Shown here: positions 1 through 8,829 of the stretch, one piece after another
How positions within the stretch are numbered: position 1 is the stretch's first letter
How the letters are laid out: every line of letters starts with the position of its first letter
Assembly (NCBI GenBank): GCA_003978465.1
Contig: QNZS01000006.1
Coordinates: 1-49,911 of the forward strand
Source of the DNA: Sulfurimonas sp.
Lineage (GTDB): Bacteria > Campylobacterota > Campylobacteria > Campylobacterales > Sulfurimonadaceae
Direction: 5' to 3'
DNA: 49,911 nucleotides
Position numbers and translations under genes: made by a program
The notes under the pieces: generated by a model
What the model was told of the DNA's origin: nothing
What the model saw: only the letters and a program-made list of their open reading frames with translations
Database searches by the model: none

Positions 1-724
1 TTTACTCGATGATATATCATCTAAAAAAGCACTTATTATTGGTACTGGTGAGATGAGTGAAATAACAGCAAAACATTTGGTCAGTGCTGGTGTGGATGTT
101 TATATTATGAACCGTACAAAACATAAGGCAGAAGCTTTAGCAAAAGAGTGTGGTACCAAAGTTATCGACTTTAGTGAATTGCCAAATGCTATAAATGAGT
201 TTGAGATACTTTATACTGCTACATCTGCCTCGGAACCCATAATCACCGATGCGATTATAGAATCAAGAAATTTCGATAGATATTGGTTTGATTTAGCTCT
301 ACCTCGTGACATAAACTATAACAAGGATGAGCGAATTCATCTTTTTGTGATTGATGACCTTAAAACGATAGTAGATGAAAATGTTGCATCTAGAGAGATA
401 GCATCTCGTGCAGCACATGGAATCATCGGTCGAGCAATTGTAGAGTTTTTTGAGTGGGCTAATACACAGGATTTAGAACCTCTTATAAAAGAGATATATA
501 CTCGTGCAGAGATAGCAGCCGAGCAAGAGACAAAAAGAACAATAAAAGCAGGTTATATCCCAAAAGAGTATGAAGCAGAGGCACAAAAGATGTGTGAACA
601 AGCATTAAAACGATTTTTACATGAGTTTACTACAAATATGAGAAGTGACATAAAAGATATACATACAGAACTGATAAGTGGAGCAATTGCTTCAATAATA
701 AAAGAAAAAGTTAAGGACAAATAG
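1..724 (+). CDS. hemA: Glutamyl-tRNA reductase, C-terminal part (5' end outside window)
   Basis: HemA reduces glutamyl-tRNA with NADPH to glutamate-1-semialdehyde, the first committed step of tetrapyrrole synthesis by the C5 route. The open frame runs in from the window edge, and its first codons give the NADPH-binding motif GTGEMS, so the ATG at 53 is internal. The catalytic N-terminal domain, with its cysteine, lies upstream. What remains is the Rossmann domain, with DLALPRDI shortly after it, and the helical dimerisation domain, rich in Glu and Lys, to the C terminus. Its TAG stop shares one base with the GTG start of proS, which indicates one transcript. hemC follows three genes later, so two early heme enzymes share this cluster. 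Identity is secure; only the start is missing. Confidence 0.95.
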   Translation, partial: LLDDISSKKALIIGTGEMSEITAKHLVSAGVDVYIMNRTKHKAEALAKECGTKVIDFSELPNAINEFEILYTATSASEPIITDAIIESRNFDRYWFDLALPRDINYNKDERIHLFVIDDLKTIVDENVASREIASRAAHGIIGRAIVEFFEWANTQDLEPLIKEIYTRAEIAAEQETKRTIKAGYIPKEYEAEAQKMCEQALKRFLHEFTTNMRSDIKDIHTELISGAIASIIKEKVKDK

Positions 725-2427
725 TGAGAAGAAGTAAAGCATTTATACCAACAAGTAAAGAAGCACCATCAGATGCAAGTTTAGCAAGTCATATATTTTT
801 AGCACGTGCAGGTTTTATCTCACAAAGTGCTGCAGGACTTTATAACTATATGCCCCTTGCAAAACGTGTTATCAAAAAAATAGAAAATATTGTCAACGAA
901 GAGATGACTAAAGTAGGGGCACAAGAGGTTGAACTCTCATTTATTACACCAGCTGAGTTATGGGAAAAAAGTGGAAGAATAGAGAAGTTTGGAAAAGAAC
1001 TCCTGCGTTTTCGTGATAGAAAAGATAATATGTTTGTTTTAGGACCAACACACGAAGAGATGATGGTTGAGCTGATTCGTAACCGTGTAACTTCGTATAA
1101 AAATCTACCACTTAATCTATACCAGATAAAAACGAAGTTCCGTGATGAAGCAAGACCCCGTTTTGGGATTATGCGTGGACGTGAGTTTACCATGAAAGAT
1201 GGTTACTCTTTTCACTCAAGTGAAGAAGACTTAGACCGTGAATTTCAAGAGATGGAAGCTGCATATAAAAGAATCCTTACTCGTTTAGGACTTGACTATC
1301 GTGTGGTTGAAGCTGATAGTGGAACTATAGGTGGAAGTGGTTCTAAAGAGTTAATGGTTATTGCTGATAGTGGCGAAGATACTATCGCTATTTGCTCTAA
1401 ATGTGAGTACGGTGCAAATGTTGAAGCAGCTATAAGTGGAGATAGAAAAGAGATACCAGAAGCTCCAGAAGCAGAGTTTAATAAGTTTTCTACTCCAAAT
1501 GTAAAAAGTATAGAAGATTTAGCATCATTTTTTAAGATTGATCCTTACTACACAGTGAAGTGTGTTGCGAAGAAACTTATATATGACAAAGAGAGTGAAA
1601 TTGTTCTTTTCTTCTTACGTGGTTGTGATAATCTTCAAGAAGTAAAAGCTGTAAATGCAGCAGGTGCTTTAGAAATAGAAGATGTAAGTGAAGAAGAGTT
1701 GAAAGCTCTTAGACTCCTTCCTGGATTTATTGGTCCATTGGATCAAAATAAGGCAAAACATGTAATAGACTCTGATCTTAAAAATGCAGAAAATATGGTC
1801 TGTGGAGCGAATGAGCTTCACTACCACTATGTTGGTGTAGACTTCTCAGTTATAAGTGAAGTCGCATACTTTGCAGATATAGCAGAGGTAAATGCAGGAG
1901 ATAGCTGTCCAAAATGTAATGGAGAACTTTCTTTCACTAAGGGTATTGAAGTTGGTCATATATTTAAACTGGGTACTACTTATTCGAAGGCTTTAAAAGC
2001 TGAATACTTAGATAAAAATGGAAAAGCACAGCCTTTTATCATGGGAACATATGGAATGGGAATCTCACGTTTAGTCGCTTCAGTTATAGAACAACATCAT
2101 GATGAGAATGGTTGTATCTGGACAAAAGCAACGGCACCTTATATGGTAAATATCATGGTAAGTAACATTAAAGATGAAGCACAGGTGACAGCTGGTGAAC
2201 AACTCTATAAAGAACTTCAAGAGCAAAATGTTGAAGTAATGTTAGATGATAGGAAAGATAGATTTGGTTTTAAAATGAAAGATGCCGAACTTATTGGATT
2301 TCCTTACACTATTATTATTGGTAAGGAGTTAGTCAATGGAAATATCCAGGTCTATGAACGTTTAACTACTGAGAAAACAACTGTAAGTGCAGATAAAATA
2401 TTTACTAAAGTGATGGAACTCATTTAA
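724..2427 (+). CDS. proS: Prolyl-tRNA synthetase, bacterial type with editing domain
   Basis: This class II synthetase charges tRNA-Pro with proline in the cytoplasm. The 567 residues match the long bacterial form. The class II core shows GPTHEE at about 107-112, motif 2 from FRDEARPRFG through REFTMKDG at about 139-160, and motif 3 GTYGMGISRL at about 441-450. Between motifs 2 and 3 lies the inserted editing domain (about 225-400), which in this family hydrolyses alanyl-tRNA-Pro. The anticodon-binding domain follows, with LDDRKDRFGFKMKDAELIG. The start is GTG, overlapping the hemA stop by one base, so it is probably translationally coupled. Confidence 0.97.
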   Translation: MRRSKAFIPTSKEAPSDASLASHIFLARAGFISQSAAGLYNYMPLAKRVIKKIENIVNEEMTKVGAQEVELSFITPAELWEKSGRIEKFGKELLRFRDRKDNMFVLGPTHEEMMVELIRNRVTSYKNLPLNLYQIKTKFRDEARPRFGIMRGREFTMKDGYSFHSSEEDLDREFQEMEAAYKRILTRLGLDYRVVEADSGTIGGSGSKELMVIADSGEDTIAICSKCEYGANVEAAISGDRKEIPEAPEAEFNKFSTPNVKSIEDLASFFKIDPYYTVKCVAKKLIYDKESEIVLFFLRGCDNLQEVKAVNAAGALEIEDVSEEELKALRLLPGFIGPLDQNKAKHVIDSDLKNAENMVCGANELHYHYVGVDFSVISEVAYFADIAEVNAGDSCPKCNGELSFTKGIEVGHIFKLGTTYSKALKAEYLDKNGKAQPFIMGTYGMGISRLVASVIEQHHDENGCIWTKATAPYMVNIMVSNIKDEAQVTAGEQLYKELQEQNVEVMLDDRKDRFGFKMKDAELIGFPYTIIIGKELVNGNIQVYERLTTEKTTVSADKIFTKVMELI

Positions 2428-2428
2428 T

Positions 2429-2803
2429 ATGATTTATTTTATCATTTATCTCTTTTTAGAAGTATTACTATCTATTAGTATTTCTTCTAGTATTGGTGAA
2501 TTGTTAACATTCTTAGAGATAATGATAAGTGCTTTTGTTGGAATAAGTATACTTATAAATTTTAGAAAAACACTTGTTGAGAATATAACAGTAGTTTCAT
2601 ATAACTGTATAGACTTAGAACAATTCCAGAGCTTAAATCTTTTTACACTCTTTGGAGCAATTTTACTTATTATTCCTGGTGTTTTAACAGATATACTTGG
2701 TATTATAATGCAGTTTAGTGTTTGTACGAGTATGTTTATTAGCTATTATAATGTAAAATCAGGTAAATATGATGAGTCATTTACTCCACAAAATAATTTA
2801 TAA
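2429..2803 (+). CDS. fxsA: FxsA-like membrane protein
   Basis: A 124-residue hydrophobic protein with about three predicted membrane segments (roughly 1-20, 27-46 and 70-105). The stretch GAILLIIPGVLTDILG at about 76-91 is the FxsA family signature. FxsA is an inner-membrane protein; in E. coli its overproduction relieves phage T7 exclusion by the F plasmid, but its normal role is not well known. The N-terminal half is divergent from the E. coli protein, so the family call rests mainly on the signature. It starts one base after the proS stop and is followed directly by an exported thiol protein, all on one strand. Family call fairly sure; function unknown. Confidence 0.72.
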   Translation: MIYFIIYLFLEVLLSISISSSIGELLTFLEIMISAFVGISILINFRKTLVENITVVSYNCIDLEQFQSLNLFTLFGAILLIIPGVLTDILGIIMQFSVCTSMFISYYNVKSGKYDESFTPQNNL

Positions 2804-2813
2804 AAGGATTCAT

Positions 2814-3647
2814 ATGTCATTGATGTTGAAATTATTAACAATAATACTACTATTAACTAGTTTTTCATATGCAAAAACTACAAGTGAAAAGCTTGAAAAC
2901 TATTTAACTGAGAAGTATGAAGACAACCAAAATATAGAAATAATTACAGTAAAAGTAGAAGAGGTAAAAGCACTTGAGGGAAGTAAGGATTGGAAGGCCT
3001 ATATAGTAGGTTTAGAAGCAACTTTAAAAAACAAACCAAGAGAGCTTATTAAACAAAAAATTATTTGGTTCTCTAATGGTTCGATGATAACTAAAGAACT
3101 TACAAATTTAAAGAATGGCTCTAACTATGAAGATGAAGTAAAGTCAGATATAAAAGCATCTGAATACCATAAAAAAAATCTTGTTTATGGTAATGAAAAT
3201 GCAAAATATAAGGTGGCAATTTTCTCAGACCCCTTATGCCCATTTTGTAAAGATTTTGTCCCTGAAGCACTTAAATACATGAAAAAGTATCCAAATACAT
3301 TTGCAGTCTATTATTATCATTTTCCACTACTTCATATTCACCCAGCATCGGCGATTATTACTCGTGCTGCAGTTGTTGCAGAAAGAGCGGGTGTTAAAGA
3401 TGTGAGTATCAAAATGTATGATATTGTAGTAAATGCTAAAGAGAAAGATGTAGAAAAAATACTTATAGCATTTAATAAAGGTGTTGGTTCACATGTTACA
3501 CAAATAGATATTCAAGGTTCATCTATAAGTGAAGTGATTAATCACGATACTCAGTTTGCAACTAGCTTGTTTGTAAGTGGCACTCCTACTATTTATTTTG
3601 ATTCAAAAGTGGACAAAACAAGAGTAAAATATAAGAAAGTAAAATAA
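2814..3647 (+). CDS. Exported DsbC/DsbG-like thiol:disulfide protein
   Basis: Predicted to act on disulfides in the periplasm. I chose the ATG at 2814 because it is preceded by AAAGGA at 2803-2808 and begins a good signal peptide (SLMLKLLTIILLLTSFSYA). An upstream in-frame ATG at 2769 lies inside the fxsA-like gene and would spoil the signal. The mature N-terminal part (about 25-110) has no recognised motif. A thioredoxin-fold domain follows with redox motif Cys142-Pro-Phe-Cys145 inside DPLCPFCKDF, a helical insertion, and a cis-proline loop SGTPTIYF near the end. Placement just before hemC suggests a role in cytochrome or other envelope protein maturation, which is inference. Oxidase, isomerase or reductase cannot be told apart from sequence alone. 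Confidence 0.85.
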   Translation: MSLMLKLLTIILLLTSFSYAKTTSEKLENYLTEKYEDNQNIEIITVKVEEVKALEGSKDWKAYIVGLEATLKNKPRELIKQKIIWFSNGSMITKELTNLKNGSNYEDEVKSDIKASEYHKKNLVYGNENAKYKVAIFSDPLCPFCKDFVPEALKYMKKYPNTFAVYYYHFPLLHIHPASAIITRAAVVAERAGVKDVSIKMYDIVVNAKEKDVEKILIAFNKGVGSHVTQIDIQGSSISEVINHDTQFATSLFVSGTPTIYFDSKVDKTRVKYKKVK

Positions 3648-3650
3648 TTT

Positions 3651-4610
3651 ATGAACAAAATAACAATAGCAACACGAGTATCAGACTTAGCACTTTGGCA
3701 GGCATATCATATAAAAGAACGCATAGAAACTGCATATCCTGAAATAGAAGTAGTACTCAATAAAATTGTGAGTAATGGAGATAAGATTTTAGATAAACCT
3801 CTTGCTCTCATTGGTGGTAAAGGTCATTTTACTAAAGAACTTGAAGATGCAATGCTCGCAGGCGAAGCAGATATTGCTGTTCATAGTCTTAAAGATGTTC
3901 CTACATATATACCTGATGGTTTAGAACTTGTAGCGGTAACAAAAAGACAAGATCAAAGTGATGTTTTCTTATCTCATAAATATAAAAGTTTAAAAGACTT
4001 ACCTAAGGGTGCTGTTGTTGGAACTACATCTTTAAGACGTCGAATGCAACTACTCCAAGAGAGACCTGATCTTAAAGTTAAAGATTTACGTGGAAATGTA
4101 AATACAAGACTTCGTAAACTAAGTGAAGGTCAATATGATGCAATCATTCTCGCATGGATAGGATTAAATCGCCTAGGTTTACTAAAAGATATTCCATTCA
4201 CTGAAAAACTTTCTCTTGATATGATGATACCCCCTATGGGTCAAGCAGCCTTAGGGATAGAGATAGTACTAGGGAATGAAAAAATTCGTGAAATTGCAGA
4301 CTTACTTAAAGATAAGGATACTTATATTTGTACACAAATAGAACGCCAGTTTATCTCTAAAATTGGGGCGGGGTGTTCTGCACCTGTTGCTTGTAATGCT
4401 GTGATAAATGCAAATGAAGTAACATTTAGAGTTATGATAGGTTTTCCTGATGGAACTAATATTATGCAAGAAAAAGTAATAAAACCTCTAAGTGAATGTA
4501 ATAATTTAGGTGAAGAGCTCGCGTTAAAGATGATAGATGCAGGTGCTTTAGAACTTTTAGAAAATGCTGCGAAAATAGCATTTAAAGATGAAATGCCACA
4601 AAGATTATAA
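3651..4610 (+). CDS. hemC: Porphobilinogen deaminase (hydroxymethylbilane synthase)
   Basis: HemC joins four porphobilinogen units into hydroxymethylbilane, the linear precursor of uroporphyrinogen III. The 319 residues match the family. Visible signatures are an N-terminal TRVSDLALWQA, the active-site stretch HSLKDVPTYIPDGLEL, GTTSLRRRMQLL and DLRGNVNTRL for pyrrole binding, and GAGCSAPVA near the C terminus. Cys242 in that last motif is the attachment point of the dipyrromethane cofactor. The gene starts three bases after the preceding stop and is followed after three bases by ubiD, so it is within an operon. Its normal serine in the RxSxLA start region is present. Confidence 0.97.
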   Translation: MNKITIATRVSDLALWQAYHIKERIETAYPEIEVVLNKIVSNGDKILDKPLALIGGKGHFTKELEDAMLAGEADIAVHSLKDVPTYIPDGLELVAVTKRQDQSDVFLSHKYKSLKDLPKGAVVGTTSLRRRMQLLQERPDLKVKDLRGNVNTRLRKLSEGQYDAIILAWIGLNRLGLLKDIPFTEKLSLDMMIPPMGQAALGIEIVLGNEKIREIADLLKDKDTYICTQIERQFISKIGAGCSAPVACNAVINANEVTFRVMIGFPDGTNIMQEKVIKPLSECNNLGEELALKMIDAGALELLENAAKIAFKDEMPQRL

Positions 4611-4613
4611 GAA

Positions 4614-6428
4614 ATGAAAAAAACAATAGAACTTTTAAAAAAGCATGATGAGTTAAGAATAATTGATACTGAGTTAGATATATATCTTGAAATATCACAT
4701 TTAGCATATGCAGAAGTGAAAAAAGAAGATGGTGGTAAAGCACTTCTTTTCACAAATGTGGTAGATAAAAAGAACAATAAAAAGTTTAATGAACCGGTAC
4801 TTATGAATGTTTTTGGTTCATACAAACGTTGCGAACTTCTTTTTGGACGAACTATAGAATCTGTAGCGGATGAGATAACAAATCTTCTTCATATGAAGCC
4901 ACCTTCTGGATTTATGGGTAAAATCAATATGGCCAGAGATCTTTTTTCTCTTAAAAATATCTTTCCTAAACGATTAAAAGGTGAGGGTGAATGTCAAAAG
5001 ATTCAATTTTATGAAGATGAGATAGACCTTTCAATATTACCAGTATTAACTACTTGGGAACAAGATGGTGGCGCTTTTATTACAATGGGGCAGGTGTATA
5101 CACAAAGTCTTGATGGTGAAATGGTAAACCTTGGAATGTATAGACTTCAAGTCTATGATAAAAACCATTTAGGCATGCATTGGCAGATTCACAAAGATAG
5201 TTCACACTTTTTTGACCAGTATCAAAAAGCTGGAAAAAAGATGCCTGTAACTGTAGCAATTGGTGGAAATCCACTCTATACATGGTGTGCAACGGCACCA
5301 CTTCCATACGGTGTAAATGAGTTGCTTATGTATGGTCTTATCACTAAAAAACCTGCTTTACTTGTCAAGTCTCTTACTACTCCATTATATATTCCTAAAG
5401 ATGTAGACTATGTTATCGAGGGCTGGGTTGATACAACTAAGATGAAAGTAGAGGGTCCTTTTGGTGATCATACGGGTTACTATACTTTAGAAGAACCATA
5501 TCCAGTGATGAAAGTATCTGCAATTAGTATGAAAAAAGAGCCAACATTTTTAGCAACTGTTGTTGGCAAACCGCCTTTAGAAGATAAGTATATGGGTTGG
5601 GCTACTGGAAAGATATTTTTTCCACTATTAAAAACAACAGTGCCGGATTTACTTGATTATCATATGCCTGAGAATGCAGGTTTTCATAATCTCATACTTG
5701 CAAAGATGCAACCACTCTATAAAGGCCATGCAAAACAGTTTATGCATGCTTTTTGGGGAGCTGGCCAGATGAGTTTTGTAAAACATGCAATTTTTGTAGA
5801 TGAAAGAGCACCTCGTCTTGACAATTATGAAGTTTTTTCTACTTATGTACTAAACCGTTTTACACCAAAGTCTATGTTTATAACAGAAGGTATTTTAGAT
5901 GCACTTGATCACTCATCTCCTGAGACTTTAGTAGGTGGTAAACTTGGTATTGATGCAACTGCTGCAAAAGTTGTTGAAGCACCGAGTCTTTTGGGTGATA
6001 GTGAACTACTTATTAAAGTAAAAGATCTTATTCCTGATGTAGTAAACCTACATCAGTACATGATAAGAACAAATAACCCCATTACTGTTATTAGTCTCAA
6101 AAAAACTAAAAATGCAAGGGTATATTTTGATGTTTTACTTAAGTTAAATTCTCACATGAGGATAGTTGTATTTGTGGATGAAGCAGCAAATGATATTTTT
6201 AACTCCTATATGCTTATTTGGAGAGTTACAAATAATATGGATGCCTTAAGAGATGTTTTTATATCAGAACTAATGGTAGGAATTGATGGAACAAACAAGT
6301 CGAGTATAGATGGATTTACTAGAGAATGGCCTGATGATGTAGAATGTACAGCGAGTGTTGTAGAAGTTTTAAAAGAAAAATCTCTCTGGGATTTAGATGA
6401 AAGTCTCAATAAAAAGTACCAATTGTAA
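4614..6428 (+). CDS. ubiD: UbiD-family prenylated-FMN decarboxylase
   Basis: UbiD enzymes decarboxylate aromatic or unsaturated acids using prenylated FMN made by a UbiX partner, which is not in this window. The conserved block EGPFGDHTGYY at residues 280-290 is the family hallmark, and a second conserved part holds GWATGKIFFPLLK. At 604 residues it is longer than the E. coli protein of about 497; the long form is common in Campylobacterota. Because these bacteria make menaquinone by the futalosine route, the likely substrate is a naphthoate intermediate rather than a ubiquinone precursor. That is inference from lineage. The gene is the last of the hem cluster. Confidence 0.88.
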   Translation: MKKTIELLKKHDELRIIDTELDIYLEISHLAYAEVKKEDGGKALLFTNVVDKKNNKKFNEPVLMNVFGSYKRCELLFGRTIESVADEITNLLHMKPPSGFMGKINMARDLFSLKNIFPKRLKGEGECQKIQFYEDEIDLSILPVLTTWEQDGGAFITMGQVYTQSLDGEMVNLGMYRLQVYDKNHLGMHWQIHKDSSHFFDQYQKAGKKMPVTVAIGGNPLYTWCATAPLPYGVNELLMYGLITKKPALLVKSLTTPLYIPKDVDYVIEGWVDTTKMKVEGPFGDHTGYYTLEEPYPVMKVSAISMKKEPTFLATVVGKPPLEDKYMGWATGKIFFPLLKTTVPDLLDYHMPENAGFHNLILAKMQPLYKGHAKQFMHAFWGAGQMSFVKHAIFVDERAPRLDNYEVFSTYVLNRFTPKSMFITEGILDALDHSSPETLVGGKLGIDATAAKVVEAPSLLGDSELLIKVKDLIPDVVNLHQYMIRTNNPITVISLKKTKNARVYFDVLLKLNSHMRIVVFVDEAANDIFNSYMLIWRVTNNMDALRDVFISELMVGIDGTNKSSIDGFTREWPDDVECTASVVEVLKEKSLWDLDESLNKKYQL

Positions 6429-6462
6429 TTACTTTGATAGTTTCTATGTGATATTCCTTGAG

Positions 6463-6478
6463 TATAATAATTTATAAT
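6463..6478 (+). promoter_or_regulatory. Tandem TATAAT boxes ahead of the decayed cytochrome-like gene
   Basis: Two TATAAT hexamers stand at 6463-6468 and 6473-6478, followed by an AAAGGG ribosome binding site at 6502-6507 and an ATG at 6512. The expression signals look intact although the reading frame behind them is broken. No -35 box was recognised, as is usual for sigma-70 promoters of this phylum. Confidence 0.55.
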
Positions 6479-6511
6479 GTAAGGTGGATTCATAATTTTT
6501 AAAGGGAACAT

Positions 6512-6832
6512 ATGAATAAATTTATATGAATTCTTTTATCTTTAACTATTCTCTTACTTACTTCGGAAAATGCTGCTCTCTATAAAGGGTAGAGAATTTT
6601 TGTTCAAAAGTGTTTCAATTGTTATTATTGTGGGCAAAGTTTTGTATTAGAATACAAAATGAGAAAATGGAGACTTGATGAAAAAAAGTAAACCTTTAGC
6701 CTCATTACATTTAAAAAAGTAAAAAGCAAAAAAAAATCTTGTAAGTATTTTAAGAGTAAAAAGTCTAAACACTTAAAATAATTCTTAGTTGAGTATGCTA
6801 AAGATAGTGCTAATGTTCCAGCATGTAATTAA
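6512..6832 (+). pseudogene. Decayed small exported cytochrome-c-like protein
   Basis: Reading from the ATG at 6512 gives a signal-peptide-like start (MNKFI, stop, ILLSLTILLLTS), then LYKG, stop, RIFVQKCFNCYYCG, and at the end FLVEYAKDSANVPACN with a terminal TAA in the same frame. Four in-frame stops interrupt it (about 6527, 6590, 6689 and 6779). The middle portion reads best in another frame (LMKKSKPLASLHLKK), so there are compensating small insertions or deletions near A-runs. CFNCY looks like a heme motif CxxCH whose histidine codon changed from CAT to TAT. It resembles small exported c-type cytochromes seen in sulfur-oxidising Campylobacterota, from memory. Promoter and ribosome site upstream are intact. 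Confidence 0.7.
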
Positions 6833-6854
6833 GACTGCTCTCTAAACTTCTAAA

Positions 6855-6877
6855 ATAAAGTAGATTTTTTACTTTAT
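6855..6877 (+). terminator. Possible weak hairpin downstream of the pseudogene
   Basis: ATAAAGTA at 6855-6862 pairs with TACTTTAT at 6870-6877 around a T-rich 7-base loop. The stem is AT-rich and has no following T-run, so this is only a weak terminator candidate before argH. Confidence 0.3.
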
Positions 6878-6913
6878 ACCTCTCTTAAACTTTGTAAAAT
6901 CATCTTATTTTGC

Positions 6914-6919
6914 TAAAAT
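6914..6919 (+). promoter_or_regulatory. -10 box for argH
   Basis: TAAAAT at 6914-6919, preceded by TGC, lies about 31 bases before the argH ATG. TGGAGA at 6937-6942 is the ribosome binding site. Confidence 0.5.
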
Positions 6920-6949
6920 ACAAAACTTTTAAAAATTGGAGAAACTAAC

Positions 6950-8332
6950 ATGGATAAAATGTGGTCAGGTCGCTTTAGTGCGAGTGCTTCTAGTCTGTTA
7001 GATAAGTTTAATGCTTCTATCATGTATGATAGAAAATTATATAGAGAAGATATAGAAGGTTCTCTTGCTCATGCTGCAATGCTTGAAAAACAAGGTATTC
7101 TTACAACAGAAGAATTAGTCTTAATTGTAGATGGTTTAGGTCAAGTTAGAACAGAGATTGAAGCTGATGAATTTGATTGGAACATAAGTGATGAAGATTT
7201 ACATATGGGAATTGAGAAGCGCTTAACTGCTATTATAGGTGATGCTGGAAAAAAACTCCATACTGCTCGTAGTCGTAATGACCAAGTAGCAGTTGACTTT
7301 AGACGTTATGTTTTACGCCAAAATTTAGAGATAGTAAATGGGCTGAAACTTTTAATGAAAGAAGTTATTGTAGTTGCAGACAAACATACTGAAACACTTA
7401 TGCCAGGTATGACTCACTTACAACATGCACAGCCTATTAACTTTGCATTTCACTTAGGTGCATATCTCTCAATGTTTAAACGAGATATAGCACGTTTTGA
7501 AGACTCATATAAACGCAATAATATCTCTCCTCTTGGTTGTGCAGCACTCGCGGGAACACCTCATAATGTAGACCGTGGTATGACAGCAGAACTTTTAGGT
7601 TTTGATAGTGTAAGTGTGAACTGTTTAGATACAGTGAGTGATAGAGATTTTGCCTTAGAGATTTTATTTAACATAGCTACTATGATGATGCATATCTCAC
7701 GTTTAAGTGAAGAACTGGTTATGTGGTCTTCTTATGAGTTTGGTTTTGTTGAACTAAGCGATGAGTACTCAACAGGTAGCTCAATAATGCCACAAAAGAA
7801 AAACCCAGATGTTCCAGAACTCCTTCGTGGTAAAACAGGTCGTGTGTATGGTTCACTTATGGGACTTTTAACAGTTATGAAAGGACTTCCTTTAGCCTAT
7901 AACAAAGATACTCAAGAAGATAAAGAGGGTGTGTTTGATTCAGTTGAAACTGCCACGATCTCTTTAGAGATTTTAAAAGAAGCTATTAAAACTATGGAAG
8001 TAAAATCTAATAACATGGAGTCAGCATGTGCAGTAGGACATCTTTCAGCTACTGATTTAGCTGATTACTTAGTTGAGAAGTGTGATATACCTTTCCGTGA
8101 AGCACACTTTATTACAGGTCGTGCTGTTGCTAAAGGTGAAGAATTAAATGTAGATCTTTCTAAGATGGACTTTAAATATCTCAAAGAGATAGATGCTCGT
8201 ATAAATGAAGATGTGATGGAATACTTAGGTCTTCGTCACTCCATGAATGCAAGAACATCCGAGGGTGGAACTGCAACTGTAAAAACAAAAGAACAACTAG
8301 AATATTTTAGAAATTATTTAGCAGGAAAATAA
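6950..8332 (+). CDS. argH: Argininosuccinate lyase
   Basis: ArgH splits argininosuccinate into arginine and fumarate, the last step of arginine synthesis. It belongs to the fumarase/aspartase superfamily and works as a homotetramer. The 460 residues match the family. The N terminus MWSGRFS is typical, [11 protein letters not shown] and [10 protein letters not shown] carry substrate-binding residues, and the superfamily signature [12 protein letters not shown] lies at about 276-287 with the catalytic serine loop. It has its own -10 box and a TGGAGA ribosome site. The OsmC-like gene follows after four bases, so the two are probably co-transcribed. Confidence 0.97.
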   Translation: MDKMWSGRFSASASSLLDKFNASIMYDRKLYREDIEGSLAHAAMLEKQGILTTEELVLIVDGLGQVRTEIEADEFDWNISDEDLHMGIEKRLTAIIGDAGKKLHTARSRNDQVAVDFRRYVLRQNLEIVNGLKLLMKEVIVVADKHTETLMPGMTHLQHAQPINFAFHLGAYLSMFKRDIARFEDSYKRNNISPLGCAALAGTPHNVDRGMTAELLGFDSVSVNCLDTVSDRDFALEILFNIATMMMHISRLSEELVMWSSYEFGFVELSDEYSTGSSIMPQKKNPDVPELLRGKTGRVYGSLMGLLTVMKGLPLAYNKDTQEDKEGVFDSVETATISLEILKEAIKTMEVKSNNMESACAVGHLSATDLADYLVEKCDIPFREAHFITGRAVAKGEELNVDLSKMDFKYLKEIDARINEDVMEYLGLRHSMNARTSEGGTATVKTKEQLEYFRNYLAGK

Positions 8333-8336
8333 ACAG

Positions 8337-8801
8337 ATGAAAATAACAATAACACATAAAGATGCAATGAAATTTGAGGCGAAGACTGCTAAAAGTAGTT
8401 TTATTATAGATTGTCCAACAATATCACCAATTGAGTATTTTTTATCAGGTATTATCACTTGTAGTGCAACTGATTTAATTATGATGCCAAAAAATCAAGG
8501 TAAAACAGTAACTGATTTAGTAGTAGATGGTGAGGTAGCTCGTGCGGAGCCACATCCAGCTAAGTTTGAGACACTACACTTAACTTATAATTTTAACTCA
8601 GATGCGGATGACATAATGGCGAAAAGATGGGTTATGGCTTCTATTGAGACATACTGCTCAACGCTAAACACTATTCGTGATACAACAGCACTATCATATT
8701 CAATCACGCACAATGGAAACCTTATCTGTGAAAACGAGAAAGTAATTTCAGGTCTAGGAACACATATCGACATGGGAACAATTGAGTCTTGCCCTAGCTA
8801 A
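8337..8801 (+). CDS. OsmC-like family protein
   Basis: A 154-residue protein of the OsmC/Ohr fold. Members are cytoplasmic dimers that reduce organic or lipid hydroperoxides with a pair of cysteines, one on each of two conserved helices. Here those helices are ITCSATDLIMM with Cys42 and ETYCSTLNTI with Cys107, so both reactive positions are kept; Cys26 is extra. The C-terminal tail of about 40 residues is not typical of short OsmC members. It follows argH closely. Peroxide reductase activity is inference from the family; some relatives have no known substrate. Confidence 0.75.
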   Translation: MKITITHKDAMKFEAKTAKSSFIIDCPTISPIEYFLSGIITCSATDLIMMPKNQGKTVTDLVVDGEVARAEPHPAKFETLHLTYNFNSDADDIMAKRWVMASIETYCSTLNTIRDTTALSYSITHNGNLICENEKVISGLGTHIDMGTIESCPS

Positions 8802-8829
8802 GAACAGACCTCTTAGAGGTTGTTCTTAG
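8798..8829. terminator. Hairpin shared by two convergent genes, covering both stop codons
   Basis: CTAAGAACA at 8798-8806 pairs with TGTTCTTAG at 8821-8829. After one unpaired G at 8807 the inner arm ACCTC at 8808-8812 pairs with GAGGT at 8816-8820 around TTA. The OsmC-like stop lies in the left arm, and the HIT gene stop on the opposite strand lies in the apex. There is no T-run on the plus side, so it may halt transcription weakly or protect 3' ends. Confidence 0.6.

Noticed and set aside
846..1193. Open frame of 115 codons on the minus strand inside proS
   Set aside because: Lies wholly within a certain gene in the opposite direction, with no family features; the same holds for the other antisense frames inside genes.
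2769..2813. Longer start for the DsbC/G-like gene
   Set aside because: It overlaps the fxsA-like gene and puts charged residues before the signal peptide; the ATG at 2814 has an AAAGGA site.
4322..4825. Open frame of 167 codons on the minus strand across hemC and ubiD
   Set aside because: Serine- and phenylalanine-rich mirror of two real genes; no ribosome site or protein family.
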